DNA of 64,000 nucleotides from positions 186,001 to 250,000 of the forward strand of contig NZ_JAAGLV010000001.1 in NCBI RefSeq assembly GCF_010548305.1, in the 5' to 3' direction. This stretch comes from Streptomyces sp. SID13031 (GTDB taxonomy: Bacteria > Actinomycetota > Actinomycetes > Propionibacteriales > Kribbellaceae). Below the pieces are notes generated by a model, which searched no databases, was not told the DNA's origin, and saw only the letters and a program-made list of their open reading frames with translations. Every line of letters starts with the position of its first letter. The stretch's first letter is position 1. Positions 7,909-16,677 of this stretch are shown in pieces. Position numbers and translations under genes: made by a program.

Positions 7909-9045
7909 TTAGCCGGCCGGGCGATCTGATCCGCGGGGGACCTGGCGTTGGTTGGGGCCGATGTAGCTGCTCAGCGGGCGGATCAGGGAGTTGGACTCCA
8001 GTTGTTCCATCACGTGGGCGGTCCAGCCGGTGATGCGGCTCATCACGAACAGTGGGGTGAAGATGGGGATGTCGAAGCCCATCAATTGGTAGACGGGGCC
8101 GGTCGGGTAGTCGAGGTTTGGGTGGATGCCCTTCTCGGTCAGCATCGCCGCGGCCAGCGCGTCGTACGTTGCCATCAGCTCGTCGGCCTCGCCGTGCGCG
8201 GTGAGCTTGCGTAGCTCGGCCGTCATCGTCGGGACGCGCGAGTCGCCGTTCTTGTAGACGCGGTGGCCGAAGCCCATGATCTTGCGCTTGTCGGCGAAGG
8301 CTTGCTTGAGCCAGGACTCGACGTTCGAGGAGTCGCCGATCTCGGCGAGCAGGTGCATGACGGCCTCGTTGGCGCCACCGTGCAGCGGGCCCTTGAGTGC
8401 GCCGATCGCGGCGGTGACCGCGCTGTAGATGTCGGACAGTGTCGAGGTCACCACCCGGGCGGTGAAGGTCGACGCGTTGAAGCTGTGCTCGGCGTACAGG
8501 ATCATCGACACCTCGAAGGCGTTCACCATCGCGGCCGGCGGGACCTCGCCGAAGCACATCTTGAGGAAGTTCTCGGCGTATCCGAGCGCCGGGTCGGGCA
8601 GCACCGGCTCGAGTCCGCGGCGGCGGCGCTGCTCGGACGCGACGATGGTCGGCAGCTTGGCGAACATGTCGATCGACTTCACCAGGTTGTGATCGCGGTC
8701 GTCGAGGCCCTCGGTCGGGTCGTCCGCGCCGAGGTAGCTGATCGCGGTGCGCAGTACGTCCATCGGGTGGCAGTCCTCGGGCAACCGGTTGAGGGCGCCC
8801 GAGACGGTACGACCGAGGGTACGGCGGTTGCGTTCGAGCTGCTGGAACTCGGCGAGCTCGTGCGCGGTCGGGAGCTCGCCGTGCCAGAGCAGCCAGGCGA
8901 CCTCCTCGAAGCTGCAGGACGCGGCCAGCTCCTGGACCGGGTACCCGCGGTACGTGAGCGAGTTGGTCTCCTGGTTGACCATAGAGATGCTGGTGGTGTC
9001 GACGACGACGCCGGCCAGCCCACGGAAGATCTCGGTCGTGGTCAT
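7909..9045 (-). CDS. prpC: 2-methylcitrate synthase / citrate synthase
   Basis: 378 residues, the size of bacterial methylcitrate synthases. Active-site regions are visible: LKGPLHGGANEAVMHLLAE (catalytic His in the GGAN loop), IMGFGHRVYKNGDSR (second His) and the C-terminal Asp region HPNLDYPTGPVYQLMG. It condenses propionyl-CoA with oxaloacetate. The methylcitrate role, as opposed to TCA citrate synthase, follows from its place as third gene after prpD and prpB, whose stop it overlaps by ATGA. Confidence 0.93.
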   Translation of the reverse strand: MTTTEIFRGLAGVVVDTTSISMVNQETNSLTYRGYPVQELAASCSFEEVAWLLWHGELPTAHELAEFQQLERNRRTLGRTVSGALNRLPEDCHPMDVLRTAISYLGADDPTEGLDDRDHNLVKSIDMFAKLPTIVASEQRRRRGLEPVLPDPALGYAENFLKMCFGEVPPAAMVNAFEVSMILYAEHSFNASTFTARVVTSTLSDIYSAVTAAIGALKGPLHGGANEAVMHLLAEIGDSSNVESWLKQAFADKRKIMGFGHRVYKNGDSRVPTMTAELRKLTAHGEADELMATYDALAAAMLTEKGIHPNLDYPTGPVYQLMGFDIPIFTPLFVMSRITGWTAHVMEQLESNSLIRPLSSYIGPNQRQVPRGSDRPAG

Positions 9046-9941
9046 GACTGCTCCTGTCCGGTGGGGATCGTGAAGTTGAAGACCGACTCGTCGAACCGGC
9101 TGTATTCCTCGTAGCGCAGGACGTCGTACAGCCGGGTGCGGGTCTGCATATCGGGGACGAGATGGGTTTGGGTGCCGACGGCATCGATACTGTCCAGGGC
9201 GCGCTCGATGGCGCCCATCGCGATCCGCAGCAGGGTGACCGGGTAGATCACGATGCTGACGCCCGCGGCCGCCAACTGCTTGGTGGTGAACAGTTCGCTC
9301 TTGCCGAACTCGGTCATGTTGGCGAGGATCGGCGCCCCGACCGCCTTGCGGAACACCTCGAACTCGTTCAGGTCGGTCAGCGCCTCGGGGAAGATCAGAT
9401 CGGCACCGGCGTCCACGTACGCCTTGGCGCGGTCGATGGTTGCGTCGAGTCCTTCGATCGCGCGGGCGTCGGTACGGGCGCAGATGACGAAGTTGGGATC
9501 GGTACGAGCGCCGACGGCGGCGCGGATCCGGCGGACCATCTCGTCCGTCCCGACCACCGACTTGCCGTCCAGATGGCCGCAGCGCTTGGGATTGACCTGG
9601 TCTTCCAGGTGGCAGGCGGCGATCCCCGCCGCCTCCAGCGACTGGATCGTGCGGGCCACGTTCATCGGCTCGCCGAAGCCGGTGTCGGCGTCGATGAAGG
9701 TCGGCAGCGTGGTCAACGCGCTGATGTCGCGGCCGCGCTCGGTGACCTCGGTCAAGGTCGTCAGGCCGATGTCCGGCAGGCCGCGCTCGGCGGCCAGCAC
9801 GGCGCCGGAGATGTAGACCCCTTCGAAGCCGCGCTCTTCGATCAGCCTTGCCGTGAGCGCGGTGAAGGCGCCGGGGAAGCGCAGCAGCCGGCCGGAAGCC
9901 AGCCCTTCGCGCAAGGCGATCCGGCGTTGCTCGGCGGTCAT
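9042..9941 (-). CDS. prpB: 2-methylisocitrate lyase
   Basis: 299 residues, isocitrate lyase/PEP mutase superfamily. The catalytic KRCGH motif is in NPKRCGHLDGKSVVG, and the metal-binding DADTGFGEP segment is intact. It splits 2-methylisocitrate into pyruvate and succinate, the last step of the propionate-degrading methylcitrate cycle. The start overlaps the prpD stop by one base (TGATG) and the stop overlaps the prpC start. Confidence 0.94.
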   Translation of the reverse strand: MTAEQRRIALREGLASGRLLRFPGAFTALTARLIEERGFEGVYISGAVLAAERGLPDIGLTTLTEVTERGRDISALTTLPTFIDADTGFGEPMNVARTIQSLEAAGIAACHLEDQVNPKRCGHLDGKSVVGTDEMVRRIRAAVGARTDPNFVICARTDARAIEGLDATIDRAKAYVDAGADLIFPEALTDLNEFEVFRKAVGAPILANMTEFGKSELFTTKQLAAAGVSIVIYPVTLLRIAMGAIERALDSIDAVGTQTHLVPDMQTRTRLYDVLRYEEYSRFDESVFNFTIPTGQEQS

Positions 9942-11431
9942 CAGAACAGCCCTTCCGGAGCGACTTCGAGCTTGGTGTCGTCGACGGTCACGGTGAGCTG
10001 GCGAACCTCAGCGGGCGTCAGTTCGGGCAGCCGCTGGACCAGGTCGACGAACCGACGCTGCTCCTGCTCGGAGACGACACCGGCGGCCAACTTGTGGAAC
10101 TTGTCGAGGTAGTTCGGCCGGGCGAACGGACGTGCGCCCCGCGGGTGCGCATCGGCGACACCGAGCCCGTCCGCGATGACCGTGCCGTCGGCGAGGGTGA
10201 TCTCGACCCGGCCGCCGAACTCGGGTTCGGTGGCGTGGTACCGCTGCGTCCACGACGGGTCCTCGACGGTGGTGATCCGGTGCCAGAGGTCGACGGTGTC
10301 GGGGCGGTTCGCCCGCTCTGGCGCGTAGGAGTCGACGTGATGCCAGGAGCCGTCCTGCAGGGCGACGGCGAAGATGTACATGATCGAGTGGTCGAGCGTC
10401 TCGCGGCTGGCTTTGGGGTCGAGCTTCTGCGGGTCGTTGGCGCCGGTACCGATCACGTAATGCGTGTGATGGCTGGTCCGGATCAGGATCGACTCGATCT
10501 GGCTCAGGTCGGCGACCTGGGTACGCATCCGGCGAGCCAGGTCGATCAGCGCCTGGCTCTGGTACTCCGCGGAGTGTTCCTTCGTGTACGTCCGCAGGAT
10601 CGCCGCCTTCGCCTCGCCCGCGGCCGGCAACGGCACCGTGTATGACGCGTCCGGGCCGCTCAGCAGCCAGGCGATGAAGCCGTCCTCGCCTTCGTAGATC
10701 GGCGAGGGAGCCCCTTCGCCGCGCAACGCCCGGTCCATCGCCTCGATGGCGACCTTGCCGGCGAAGGCAGGCGCATAGGCCTTCCAGCTGGAGATCTCGC
10801 CCTTGCGGGACTGCCGGGTGGTGGTCGTCGTGTGCAGTGCCTGGCCGATCGCCTGGTAGGTCACCGCGGGCTCGGCGTCGAGCAATGTGCCCAGGCCGGC
10901 CGCCACCGACGGGCCGAGGTGCGCGATGTGGTCGATCTTGTGCTCGTGCAGGCAGATACCGCTGACCAGGTCGACCTGGACCTCGTAGCCGGTGGCGATC
11001 GCCCGCAGAAGTTTGTTGCCGTCAGCACCCAAGTGCTGAGCGGTCGCGAGCAGGGGCGGGATGTTGTCGCCCGGGTGCGAGTAATCCGCGGCCAGGAAGG
11101 TGTCGTGATAATCGAGCTCGCGGACCGCCACGCCGTTGGCCCACGCGGCCCATTCCGGTGATACCCGGATGTCGGAGGTCGCGCCGACCACCGCGGCGCC
11201 TCGGGAGCGAGCATGGGCGAGCGCCTGGCCGCGGGCCGCGATCACCGGCTTGCGGTTCACCGAGGCGACCGCGACGGCGGCGTTGTCGATGATCCGGTTG
11301 ACGACCATCTCGGCCACGTCGGCGCGGACCTCGACCGGGTCGGCGGCGACTTCCGCGAGTTTCCAGGCGAGCTGCTCGTGGCGGGGGAGCGCTGCGCTGC
11401 TGGGGTGGACGCGGATGTTGTGCTCGATCAC
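9941..11431 (-). CDS. prpD: 2-methylcitrate dehydratase (MmgE/PrpD family)
   Basis: 496 residues. The sequence opens [20 protein letters not shown] and contains [20 protein letters not shown], the PrpD hallmark, plus [16 protein letters not shown] near the end. It dehydrates 2-methylcitrate in propionate catabolism. It is the first gene of the prpDBC operon. The 105-bp upstream gap holds several TTCGCA/TGCGAA boxes that are likely targets of the adjacent regulator. Confidence 0.93.
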   Translation of the reverse strand: MIEHNIRVHPSSAALPRHEQLAWKLAEVAADPVEVRADVAEMVVNRIIDNAAVAVASVNRKPVIAARGQALAHARSRGAAVVGATSDIRVSPEWAAWANGVAVRELDYHDTFLAADYSHPGDNIPPLLATAQHLGADGNKLLRAIATGYEVQVDLVSGICLHEHKIDHIAHLGPSVAAGLGTLLDAEPAVTYQAIGQALHTTTTTRQSRKGEISSWKAYAPAFAGKVAIEAMDRALRGEGAPSPIYEGEDGFIAWLLSGPDASYTVPLPAAGEAKAAILRTYTKEHSAEYQSQALIDLARRMRTQVADLSQIESILIRTSHHTHYVIGTGANDPQKLDPKASRETLDHSIMYIFAVALQDGSWHHVDSYAPERANRPDTVDLWHRITTVEDPSWTQRYHATEPEFGGRVEITLADGTVIADGLGVADAHPRGARPFARPNYLDKFHKLAAGVVSEQEQRRFVDLVQRLPELTPAEVRQLTVTVDDTKLEVAPEGLF

Positions 11432-11464
11432 TGGTACTTCCTTCGGCTGGGGTGTGCAGTGAGA

Positions 11465-11531
11465 TTCGCACCCCTGCGAAGGGTTGTGAAAGAGAGTTAA
11501 CTTGCGAAGTGTTGAAAGCCAAGATTCGCAA
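11465..11531. promoter_or_regulatory. Candidate RamB/PrpR operator boxes upstream of prpD
   Basis: TTCGCA-cccc-TGCGAA is a perfect inverted repeat at 11465-11480. TTGCGAAG is at 11502-11509 and its inverted partner ATTCGCAA is at 11524-11531. They resemble the TTTGCAAA-type sites bound by RamB and PrpR of corynebacteria and mycobacteria (known family knowledge; binding here is inferred). Confidence 0.65.
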
Positions 11532-11536
11532 CCGAC

Positions 11537-12952
11537 TCAGTGCGCCGCGGACCTGACATCGAGCGGGTACGGCACGAAGGTGCTGCGGTTCTCGTCGACG
11601 GCCAGCGGGTGCCCGATCGGCGGGGCCGCGCGTTGCGGGCAGCGCGGCCGGTCGCAGGTCTTGCAGCCCGGGCCGATCGGCATCGCCGAGGAGCGGTCGT
11701 TGAGGTTGAGCCCATCGGCGTACACGAGTCGCCCGGCCTGCCTGATCTCGCAGCCGAGGCCGATGGCGAAGGTCTTCGCAGGCTGGCCGTAGCCGCCGCG
11801 GCTGCGGGTCGAGGAGCGGGCCACCCACAGGTACCGCTGGCCGTCGGGCATCTCGGCGACCTGGGTGATCATCCGGCCGGGGGCGGCGAAGGACTCGTAC
11901 ACGTTCCACAGTGGGCAGGTGCCGCCGCTGCGGGAGAAGTGGAAACTGGTCGCGGACTGGCGTTTGGAGATGTTCCCGGCCCGGTCGACGCGGACGAAGA
12001 TGAACGGTACGCCGCGCAGGCCGGGGCGTTGCAGCGTGCTGAGCCGGTGGGCGATCGTCTCGTAGCTCACGCCGAAGTGGTCGGCGAGCAGTTCCACGTC
12101 GTACCGGAAGCGTTCGGCCGCCTGGAAGAACGGTGTGTACGGGAGGATGAACGCGCCGGCGAAGTGGTTGGCCAGGCCGATCCGGGCGAGTTGGCGGGTC
12201 TGGCCGTCCTCCCAGACCTGCGTGTCGAGCAGGTCGTCGATGAGCGGCTGGGCTTCGAGAAAGGCCAGTTGGGTCGCCATCCGGAAGGCTTGCTGACCGC
12301 CCTTCAGGTTGGCCGAGAAGTACAGCGTGCGCTGGGACTGCTCGTAGTGGTGCATCTCGCCGGGCGCGGCCTCGTGGTCGGCCACCACCCGGATGCCGTG
12401 CGCTTCGGCCAGGTGGTCGCGGAGCCGCCGCCGTACGTCGCCGCGCCGGGTGCCGATCTCCTTGGCCGAGGCCTCGGCCGCGCGGTCCAGGGTGTCGAAG
12501 TAGTTCTGGTGCCGGTAGAAGAAGTCGCGGACCAGCTCGTGCGGAGTCGTGGTGGGCGAGTCGGTGCGGCTGTCGGTGACCGTCTCCAGGTGTTCGCTGA
12601 CCTCGCGGTGACGGCGGTACAGCCCGATCACGGCCTCGGCGATCTCGGGCATCGAGCTGACCAGCTCCTGCAGGTCGGCGGCCGAGACCTGGGACCCGGC
12701 CGGGCCGGCGGGCAGTGCCTCCCGTAGCTCGGCGAGCTGGCGGGCGGAGTCCTGGGGAGCGAAGAAGGTCGGGTCGATGCCGAAGACCTCGGTCAGCCGG
12801 ACCAGGACCGGGACGGTCAGCGGACGGGTGTCGTGCTCGATCTGGTTGAGGTAGCTCGGCGAGATGACGAGCACTCGGGCCAGGTCGACCTGGCTCATGC
12901 CGCGGTCCTGGCGCAGTCGCTTGAGCCGCCCGCCGGCGAACACCTTTTCCAT
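11537..12952 (-). CDS. prpR: RamB/PrpR-type short-chain fatty acid regulator (XRE + ImmA/IrrE-like)
   Basis: 471 residues. The N-terminal XRE helix-turn-helix spans ~8-62 (LKRLRQDRGMSQVDLARVL, SPSYLNQIEHDTRPL). The middle contains an IrrE-like region (VVADHEAAPGEMHHYEQS). The C-terminal part has clustered cysteines (GTCPLW, GLGCEI, GPGCKTCDRPRCP); in mycobacterial PrpR such a domain binds acyl-CoA and an Fe-S cluster. It sits directly upstream of prpDBC on the same strand, so it most likely controls that operon. The ATG is chosen because the HTH begins right after it. Confidence 0.88.
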   Translation of the reverse strand: MEKVFAGGRLKRLRQDRGMSQVDLARVLVISPSYLNQIEHDTRPLTVPVLVRLTEVFGIDPTFFAPQDSARQLAELREALPAGPAGSQVSAADLQELVSSMPEIAEAVIGLYRRHREVSEHLETVTDSRTDSPTTTPHELVRDFFYRHQNYFDTLDRAAEASAKEIGTRRGDVRRRLRDHLAEAHGIRVVADHEAAPGEMHHYEQSQRTLYFSANLKGGQQAFRMATQLAFLEAQPLIDDLLDTQVWEDGQTRQLARIGLANHFAGAFILPYTPFFQAAERFRYDVELLADHFGVSYETIAHRLSTLQRPGLRGVPFIFVRVDRAGNISKRQSATSFHFSRSGGTCPLWNVYESFAAPGRMITQVAEMPDGQRYLWVARSSTRSRGGYGQPAKTFAIGLGCEIRQAGRLVYADGLNLNDRSSAMPIGPGCKTCDRPRCPQRAAPPIGHPLAVDENRSTFVPYPLDVRSAAH

Positions 12953-12953
12953 G

Positions 12954-12997
12954 CTGCAAAGTACTACGCGCTAGCGAAGATCCGCATTCGCAAACTT
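12954..12997. promoter_or_regulatory. RamB/PrpR-like boxes upstream of the regulator
   Basis: CTGCAAAGT at 12954-12962 and TTCGCAAACTT at 12987-12997 (AAGTTTGCGAA on the minus strand) closely resemble the RamB consensus. They overlap the leader of the regulator gene and lie about 55-100 bp ahead of the divergent fucosidase gene, suggesting autoregulation. Confidence 0.55.
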
Positions 12998-13052
12998 AGC
13001 ATTTCGACGAGCTGGCGCACCTGCGCGGGGTTGGCGATCCTATAGTCGGTCC

Positions 13053-14492
13053 ATGCCAGCGGCTGATGACGAATCCCGTGCGGTGCCCGAGTGGTACCGG
13101 ACCGCGAAACTGGGCATCTTCGTCCACTGGGGCCTGTACTCCGTGCCGGGCTTCGCCGACGATCCGGCCGGCACCTATGCGGGCTACCTGGGTGACCTGA
13201 TGGCGATGCGCGACACCTCCGGCAGGAATCCGTACGCGGAGTGGTACTTCAACTCGCTGCGCATCCCCGGTTCCCCGACCGCACGCCATCACGCCGAGCG
13301 GTACGGCGCCGGCTCCTCGTACTTCGACTTCCAGCGCGAGTTCGAGCGCAACGCCGATTCCGTCGACTTCACCGACTGGGCGGACGCGTTCGCCGGGTTC
13401 GGCGCCGAGTACGTCGTCCTGGTCACCCGTCACCTCGACGGGTATCCGCTGTGGCCGACCGACGTCCCGAACCCGCGCATGCCGGCGACGTACCGGTCCC
13501 GCCGCGACCTGGTCGGCGACCTGGCAGCCGCCGTCCGCGCACGGGGCCTCAGGATGGGCCTGTACTACGCCGGGGGCACGGACTGGACCTTCACCGACCG
13601 CCCGGTGCGGGTCATGACCGACCTCATGGACCAGCAGTCGCTCGGGCCCGAATACGCCTTGTACGCCGCGGCGCAGTGGCGCGAGCTCATCGAGCGGTAC
13701 TCGCCGTCCATTCTCTGGAACGACATGGGATGGCCTTCGGAGAACGACACCCGGCAGCTCTTCTCCGACTACTACCGAGCGGTTCCCGACGGGGTGGTCA
13801 ACGACCGCTGGACGCAGCTGAAGCTGCCCAAGTCCCGGCTGCTGCGCCGGCTCTACCTCGGGTTCCTCGGTGCGAGTCTTCGGTTCATGGCCAAGACCGG
13901 CCGGGCGATTCCCATCCAGGCGCCGGCGAACCACTTCGACATCCGCACCTACGAGTACGAGGTGCCGACGACAGCCACCGGCACCTGGGAGGTCACCCGC
14001 GGCCTGGGCAACTCCTTCGGTTACAGCGCAGGAGAGGACGCCACGAACACCTTGACCGGCGACGAGCTCGTACACCTGTTGGTCGACGTCGTTGCACGCG
14101 GCGGCCACCTACTCATCAACATCGGGCCGGACGGTCATGGCCACATCCCCGAGGTGCAACTCCGCCCCCTGCAGGTGATGGGCGGATGGCTCGCCCGACA
14201 CGGTGACGCCGTTTTCGGCACCGAGCCCTGGACCACTGTCGAGGCCGAGACGACCGCCGGCGACCCCGTCCGCTTTACGCGTAAGGGCAGCAAGGTTCAT
14301 GCCATCGTTCTCGCCCCCGACCTCCAGGGGAGCATCCGCATCCCGGGCGTGGCGATTCCGTCGGGAGCAAGCGCCTACCATCTCGGCGAGATTGTTCCCT
14401 GGCGATCCGACGCATCAGGTATCGAGATCGACCTGCCCGGGAGCCCGCCCGCACCCGCGCAGGTCATCACCTTCGACAACCCACAAGCGTAG
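13053..14492 (+). CDS. Alpha-L-fucosidase (GH29)
   Basis: 479 residues. The N-terminus WYRTAKLGIFVHWGLYSVPG is the GH29 signature. YVVLVTRHLDGYPLWPT follows, and D224 in PSILWNDMGWP matches the position of the catalytic nucleophile Asp. A C-terminal beta domain (TAFTRKG-like region from ~400) is present. There is no signal peptide, so it is probably intracellular and acts on imported fucosides. It is divergent from the prp regulator and unrelated to propionate use unless through fucose fermentation products, which is speculation. Confidence 0.88.
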   Translation: MPAADDESRAVPEWYRTAKLGIFVHWGLYSVPGFADDPAGTYAGYLGDLMAMRDTSGRNPYAEWYFNSLRIPGSPTARHHAERYGAGSSYFDFQREFERNADSVDFTDWADAFAGFGAEYVVLVTRHLDGYPLWPTDVPNPRMPATYRSRRDLVGDLAAAVRARGLRMGLYYAGGTDWTFTDRPVRVMTDLMDQQSLGPEYALYAAAQWRELIERYSPSILWNDMGWPSENDTRQLFSDYYRAVPDGVVNDRWTQLKLPKSRLLRRLYLGFLGASLRFMAKTGRAIPIQAPANHFDIRTYEYEVPTTATGTWEVTRGLGNSFGYSAGEDATNTLTGDELVHLLVDVVARGGHLLINIGPDGHGHIPEVQLRPLQVMGGWLARHGDAVFGTEPWTTVEAETTAGDPVRFTRKGSKVHAIVLAPDLQGSIRIPGVAIPSGASAYHLGEIVPWRSDASGIEIDLPGSPPAPAQVITFDNPQA

Positions 14493-14496
14493 GAGT

Positions 14497-14516
14497 GTCA
14501 CCGCGCTGGCGGTGAC
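14497..14516. terminator. Hairpin between convergent fucosidase and metallopeptidase genes
   Basis: GTCACCGC and GCGGTGAC form a perfect 8-bp stem around GCTG, 4 bp after the fucosidase stop and 5 bp before the opposing stop. There is no T-run; it may serve both directions. Confidence 0.55.
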
Positions 14517-14521
14517 GGCGG

Positions 14522-15706
14522 TCAGCGCATGGTGGTCTTGAGGTTTTCGTACTCCTGCTGGGTCATCTCGCGCAGCTCGGAGGCCGGGGTCTGCGTCTTC
14601 TGTGGGCTGCCGCCGCCGACGTCACCGCCGCCGAAGCGGATGTTGGCCCAGTTGTTCTGGGCGGTCAGCGTCGTCTTGCTGCTGTCGCCGTTGATGCTGG
14701 TCGAGGCAGTGTCGACGGTGTCGCCGTCGCAGTTCCAGTCGATCGCCGCATTGCCGGCGCCGGAGGTACGCGTCGTGCCGTTCGGGCACTTCCAGTACGT
14801 CTTCCAGGTCGCGGCGGCGCTGGTGTTCAGGCCCACCGATTCCTTCAGGCTGTTCTCGTTCAGGGCCGGCGGGGCGAAGCTCGAGTAGCTGAACCAGTTG
14901 GCGCCGCTGGTCCGCGGCACGCCGTCGAACTGGAAGAAGTAGTTCATCACGCTGAGGTAGTTCGGCTTGTAGTTGACGCTGCCGCTGCCACCGTGGGTGA
15001 GGCCGAGGTCGTGGCCGAGCTCGTGGATGAAGGTGCCCACGTTCCTGTTCTCGGTGACCGTCCAGTTGCACTTCGGGCCCATCGTCACGATGAAGGTGTC
15101 GTTCGGGATGGCGAAGGCGTTGCCGCTGCTGCAGCTGTTGTCGTAGTCGTCGGCCCAGAGCATGTAGTGGAAGACGGCCTTGCGGGCCGAGGCGAAGTTG
15201 GCGTTCTTGATCGCGTCGGTCTGCGACACGGCGGGCTGCAGGTTGCTGTCGTACGGCACCTGGTTGCCGCCACCGAGGTTGTACGCCGATCCGGCGGCCG
15301 CTCCGCCGTCGAGGTGGATCCGGATCCCGGTACTGCCGTCGGGGTTGCTGATCGGCGCGGCCGCGAAGACCGCCTTGATCCGGTCGAAGGCCGCCGTCGA
15401 GGCGAGCCGGCCGCTCATGTAGTCCATCTCGACGAACAGGTCCTTCTTGTTCGCCGTGGCGCCCATCGCGGGCAGGTTCACGTCGATGACGCCGTCACCG
15501 TTGGCGTCGTACCCGTTGGTCTCCCAGGTGTCGGGGAGCGAGTCGCCGTCGGTGTCGGTTGCCAGCACGGCGGCGGCCAGTGACGCCGGCGCCGCGGCAG
15601 ATGGTGCCTCGGGCGGGATCGCCGCAACGGCACCACCAGCCGCTGCGGCGGTCAGAACGAGCGAGGACAACGTGGCGAACAGGGCGGGGCGGGGGCGGAT
15701 TCTCAT
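14522..15706 (-). CDS. Secreted zinc metallopeptidase with EF-hand-like calcium motif
   Basis: 394 residues from the ATG at 15706, chosen because GAGGAG lies 5 bases upstream and a clean signal peptide follows (Arg-rich start, then LFATLSSLVLTAAAAGGAVAA). Residues ~51-76 (DTDGDSLPDTWE, DANGDGVID) look like calcium-binding thrombospondin type 3/dockerin-like loops. The zinc site is HELGHDLGLTHGG, with H228, H232 and H238 as ligands and E229 as catalytic residue. It is an exported protease, and calcium dependence is likely. A further in-frame extension to 15781 has no ribosome site and was dropped. Confidence 0.82.
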   Translation of the reverse strand: MRIRPRPALFATLSSLVLTAAAAGGAVAAIPPEAPSAAAPASLAAAVLATDTDGDSLPDTWETNGYDANGDGVIDVNLPAMGATANKKDLFVEMDYMSGRLASTAAFDRIKAVFAAAPISNPDGSTGIRIHLDGGAAAGSAYNLGGGNQVPYDSNLQPAVSQTDAIKNANFASARKAVFHYMLWADDYDNSCSSGNAFAIPNDTFIVTMGPKCNWTVTENRNVGTFIHELGHDLGLTHGGSGSVNYKPNYLSVMNYFFQFDGVPRTSGANWFSYSSFAPPALNENSLKESVGLNTSAAATWKTYWKCPNGTTRTSGAGNAAIDWNCDGDTVDTASTSINGDSSKTTLTAQNNWANIRFGGGDVGGGSPQKTQTPASELREMTQQEYENLKTTMR

Positions 15707-15808
15707 CGATCTCCTCAAATCGAGCGGGGCGGCCCCCAAAGGATGCAGTCGACCGGCCACGGAATGCAATGGCCCTGACACAGAACGTCGACAGCTTGGG
15801 TTTTCAGC

Positions 15809-16432
15809 TCAATTGGCCATCGCGGGGGCCAGTTCCGGCGTCCGCCGGAGCATCTGCAGAGCTCGCATCCGCATCGGGCCGATGCTGCCGATCGGCAGGT
15901 TCAGCATCTCCGCGATCTCCGTGTAGGAGGGGCAACTGTCGGACATCAGCAACCGGATCAACCGCTGGTACCGGCCGGGCAGCCGCCGCAGAGCCTGCTC
16001 GGTGGCCGGCTCGTACTCGCCGTCGACCGGGTAGATGTCGAGAACAGCAGTGCGCTGGCCGTCGGTGTGCTCGGCGGTCGGGTCGGCGTACAGCAGGTAC
16101 CGCTTCCGGCTGATCGCCAGTCGCAGGCCTTCCCGCCGGGCCGTCGCGGCCAGCCAGGCCGGCAGGCACTCGGGGTCGCGGATCTGGCGACCGTGCTGCC
16201 ACAACCGTAGCCAGGTGAGCTGGGCGACATCGGCGGCATCACTGTGGCTGAGTCCGACACCGCGTGCCGCGTGGGTGAGCAGGTGGGCGTAGCGGCCCTC
16301 CAGCTCCTTCCACGCCGACCAGTCAGAGGCCAGGGCTCGTCCGAGGAGGACCTCCAAGGAGGGTCCGGAATCGTTGTGATGGCGATTTCCCTCGGGCGTC
16401 CGTTCAGTTTTGCGTGGCGAGATCGTCGACAC
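15809..16432 (-). CDS. ECF-type RNA polymerase sigma factor
   Basis: 207 residues. Region 2 is visible in HSDAADVAQLTWLRLWQHGRQ, and region 4 in LPGRYQRLIRLLMSDSCPSY, TEIAEMLNLPIGSIGPMRMR. I prefer the GTG at 16432, which has AAAGGAC 8 bases upstream, over the longer frame to 16492, whose extra residues look non-coding. It may drive expression of the adjacent secreted protease on the same strand (102-bp gap); this is inference. No anti-sigma gene is next to it. Confidence 0.82.
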   Translation of the reverse strand: MSTISPRKTERTPEGNRHHNDSGPSLEVLLGRALASDWSAWKELEGRYAHLLTHAARGVGLSHSDAADVAQLTWLRLWQHGRQIRDPECLPAWLAATARREGLRLAISRKRYLLYADPTAEHTDGQRTAVLDIYPVDGEYEPATEQALRRLPGRYQRLIRLLMSDSCPSYTEIAEMLNLPIGSIGPMRMRALQMLRRTPELAPAMAN

Positions 16433-16500
16433 GTTCCACGTCCTTTCGCTGATTCGCGCAGGATGGCGAACGACGTGGGGGCAAAAAGGCACAGGTGTTT

Positions 16501-16528
16501 CCTGCTGACGGTGGCGGACGTCAGCAGG
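16501..16528 (-). promoter_or_regulatory. 10-bp hairpin in the leader of the sigma factor gene
   Basis: CCTGCTGACG and CGTCAGCAGG are perfectly complementary with an 8-base loop, about 70-95 bp upstream of the sigma factor start. It could be a leader structure or a binding site. The whole gap 16433-16677 (245 bp) holds no other recognisable feature. Confidence 0.4.
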
Positions 16529-16677
16529 CAGCCCACAAGGGCGTGCAGGCTGGTTGAAACCTCACTCGGCAATACCTTTGAAGCGACCTGTGCCTCACGC
16601 GCCCCCAGGGCCGTCGTCAGTGCTGCCTTCGGTGACTATTCGATCACCGGCCCCGTCACGTCGGCGTAGTCACGGCG

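Noticed and set aside
7796..9184. 462-residue minus-strand frame over prpC
   Set aside because: Shadow of prpC in another frame; the correct frame has all citrate synthase motifs.
11022..12959. 645-residue minus-strand open frame over prpR and prpD
   Set aside because: Frame-shifted reading of two well-supported genes; composition is Arg/Pro/Gly-biased.
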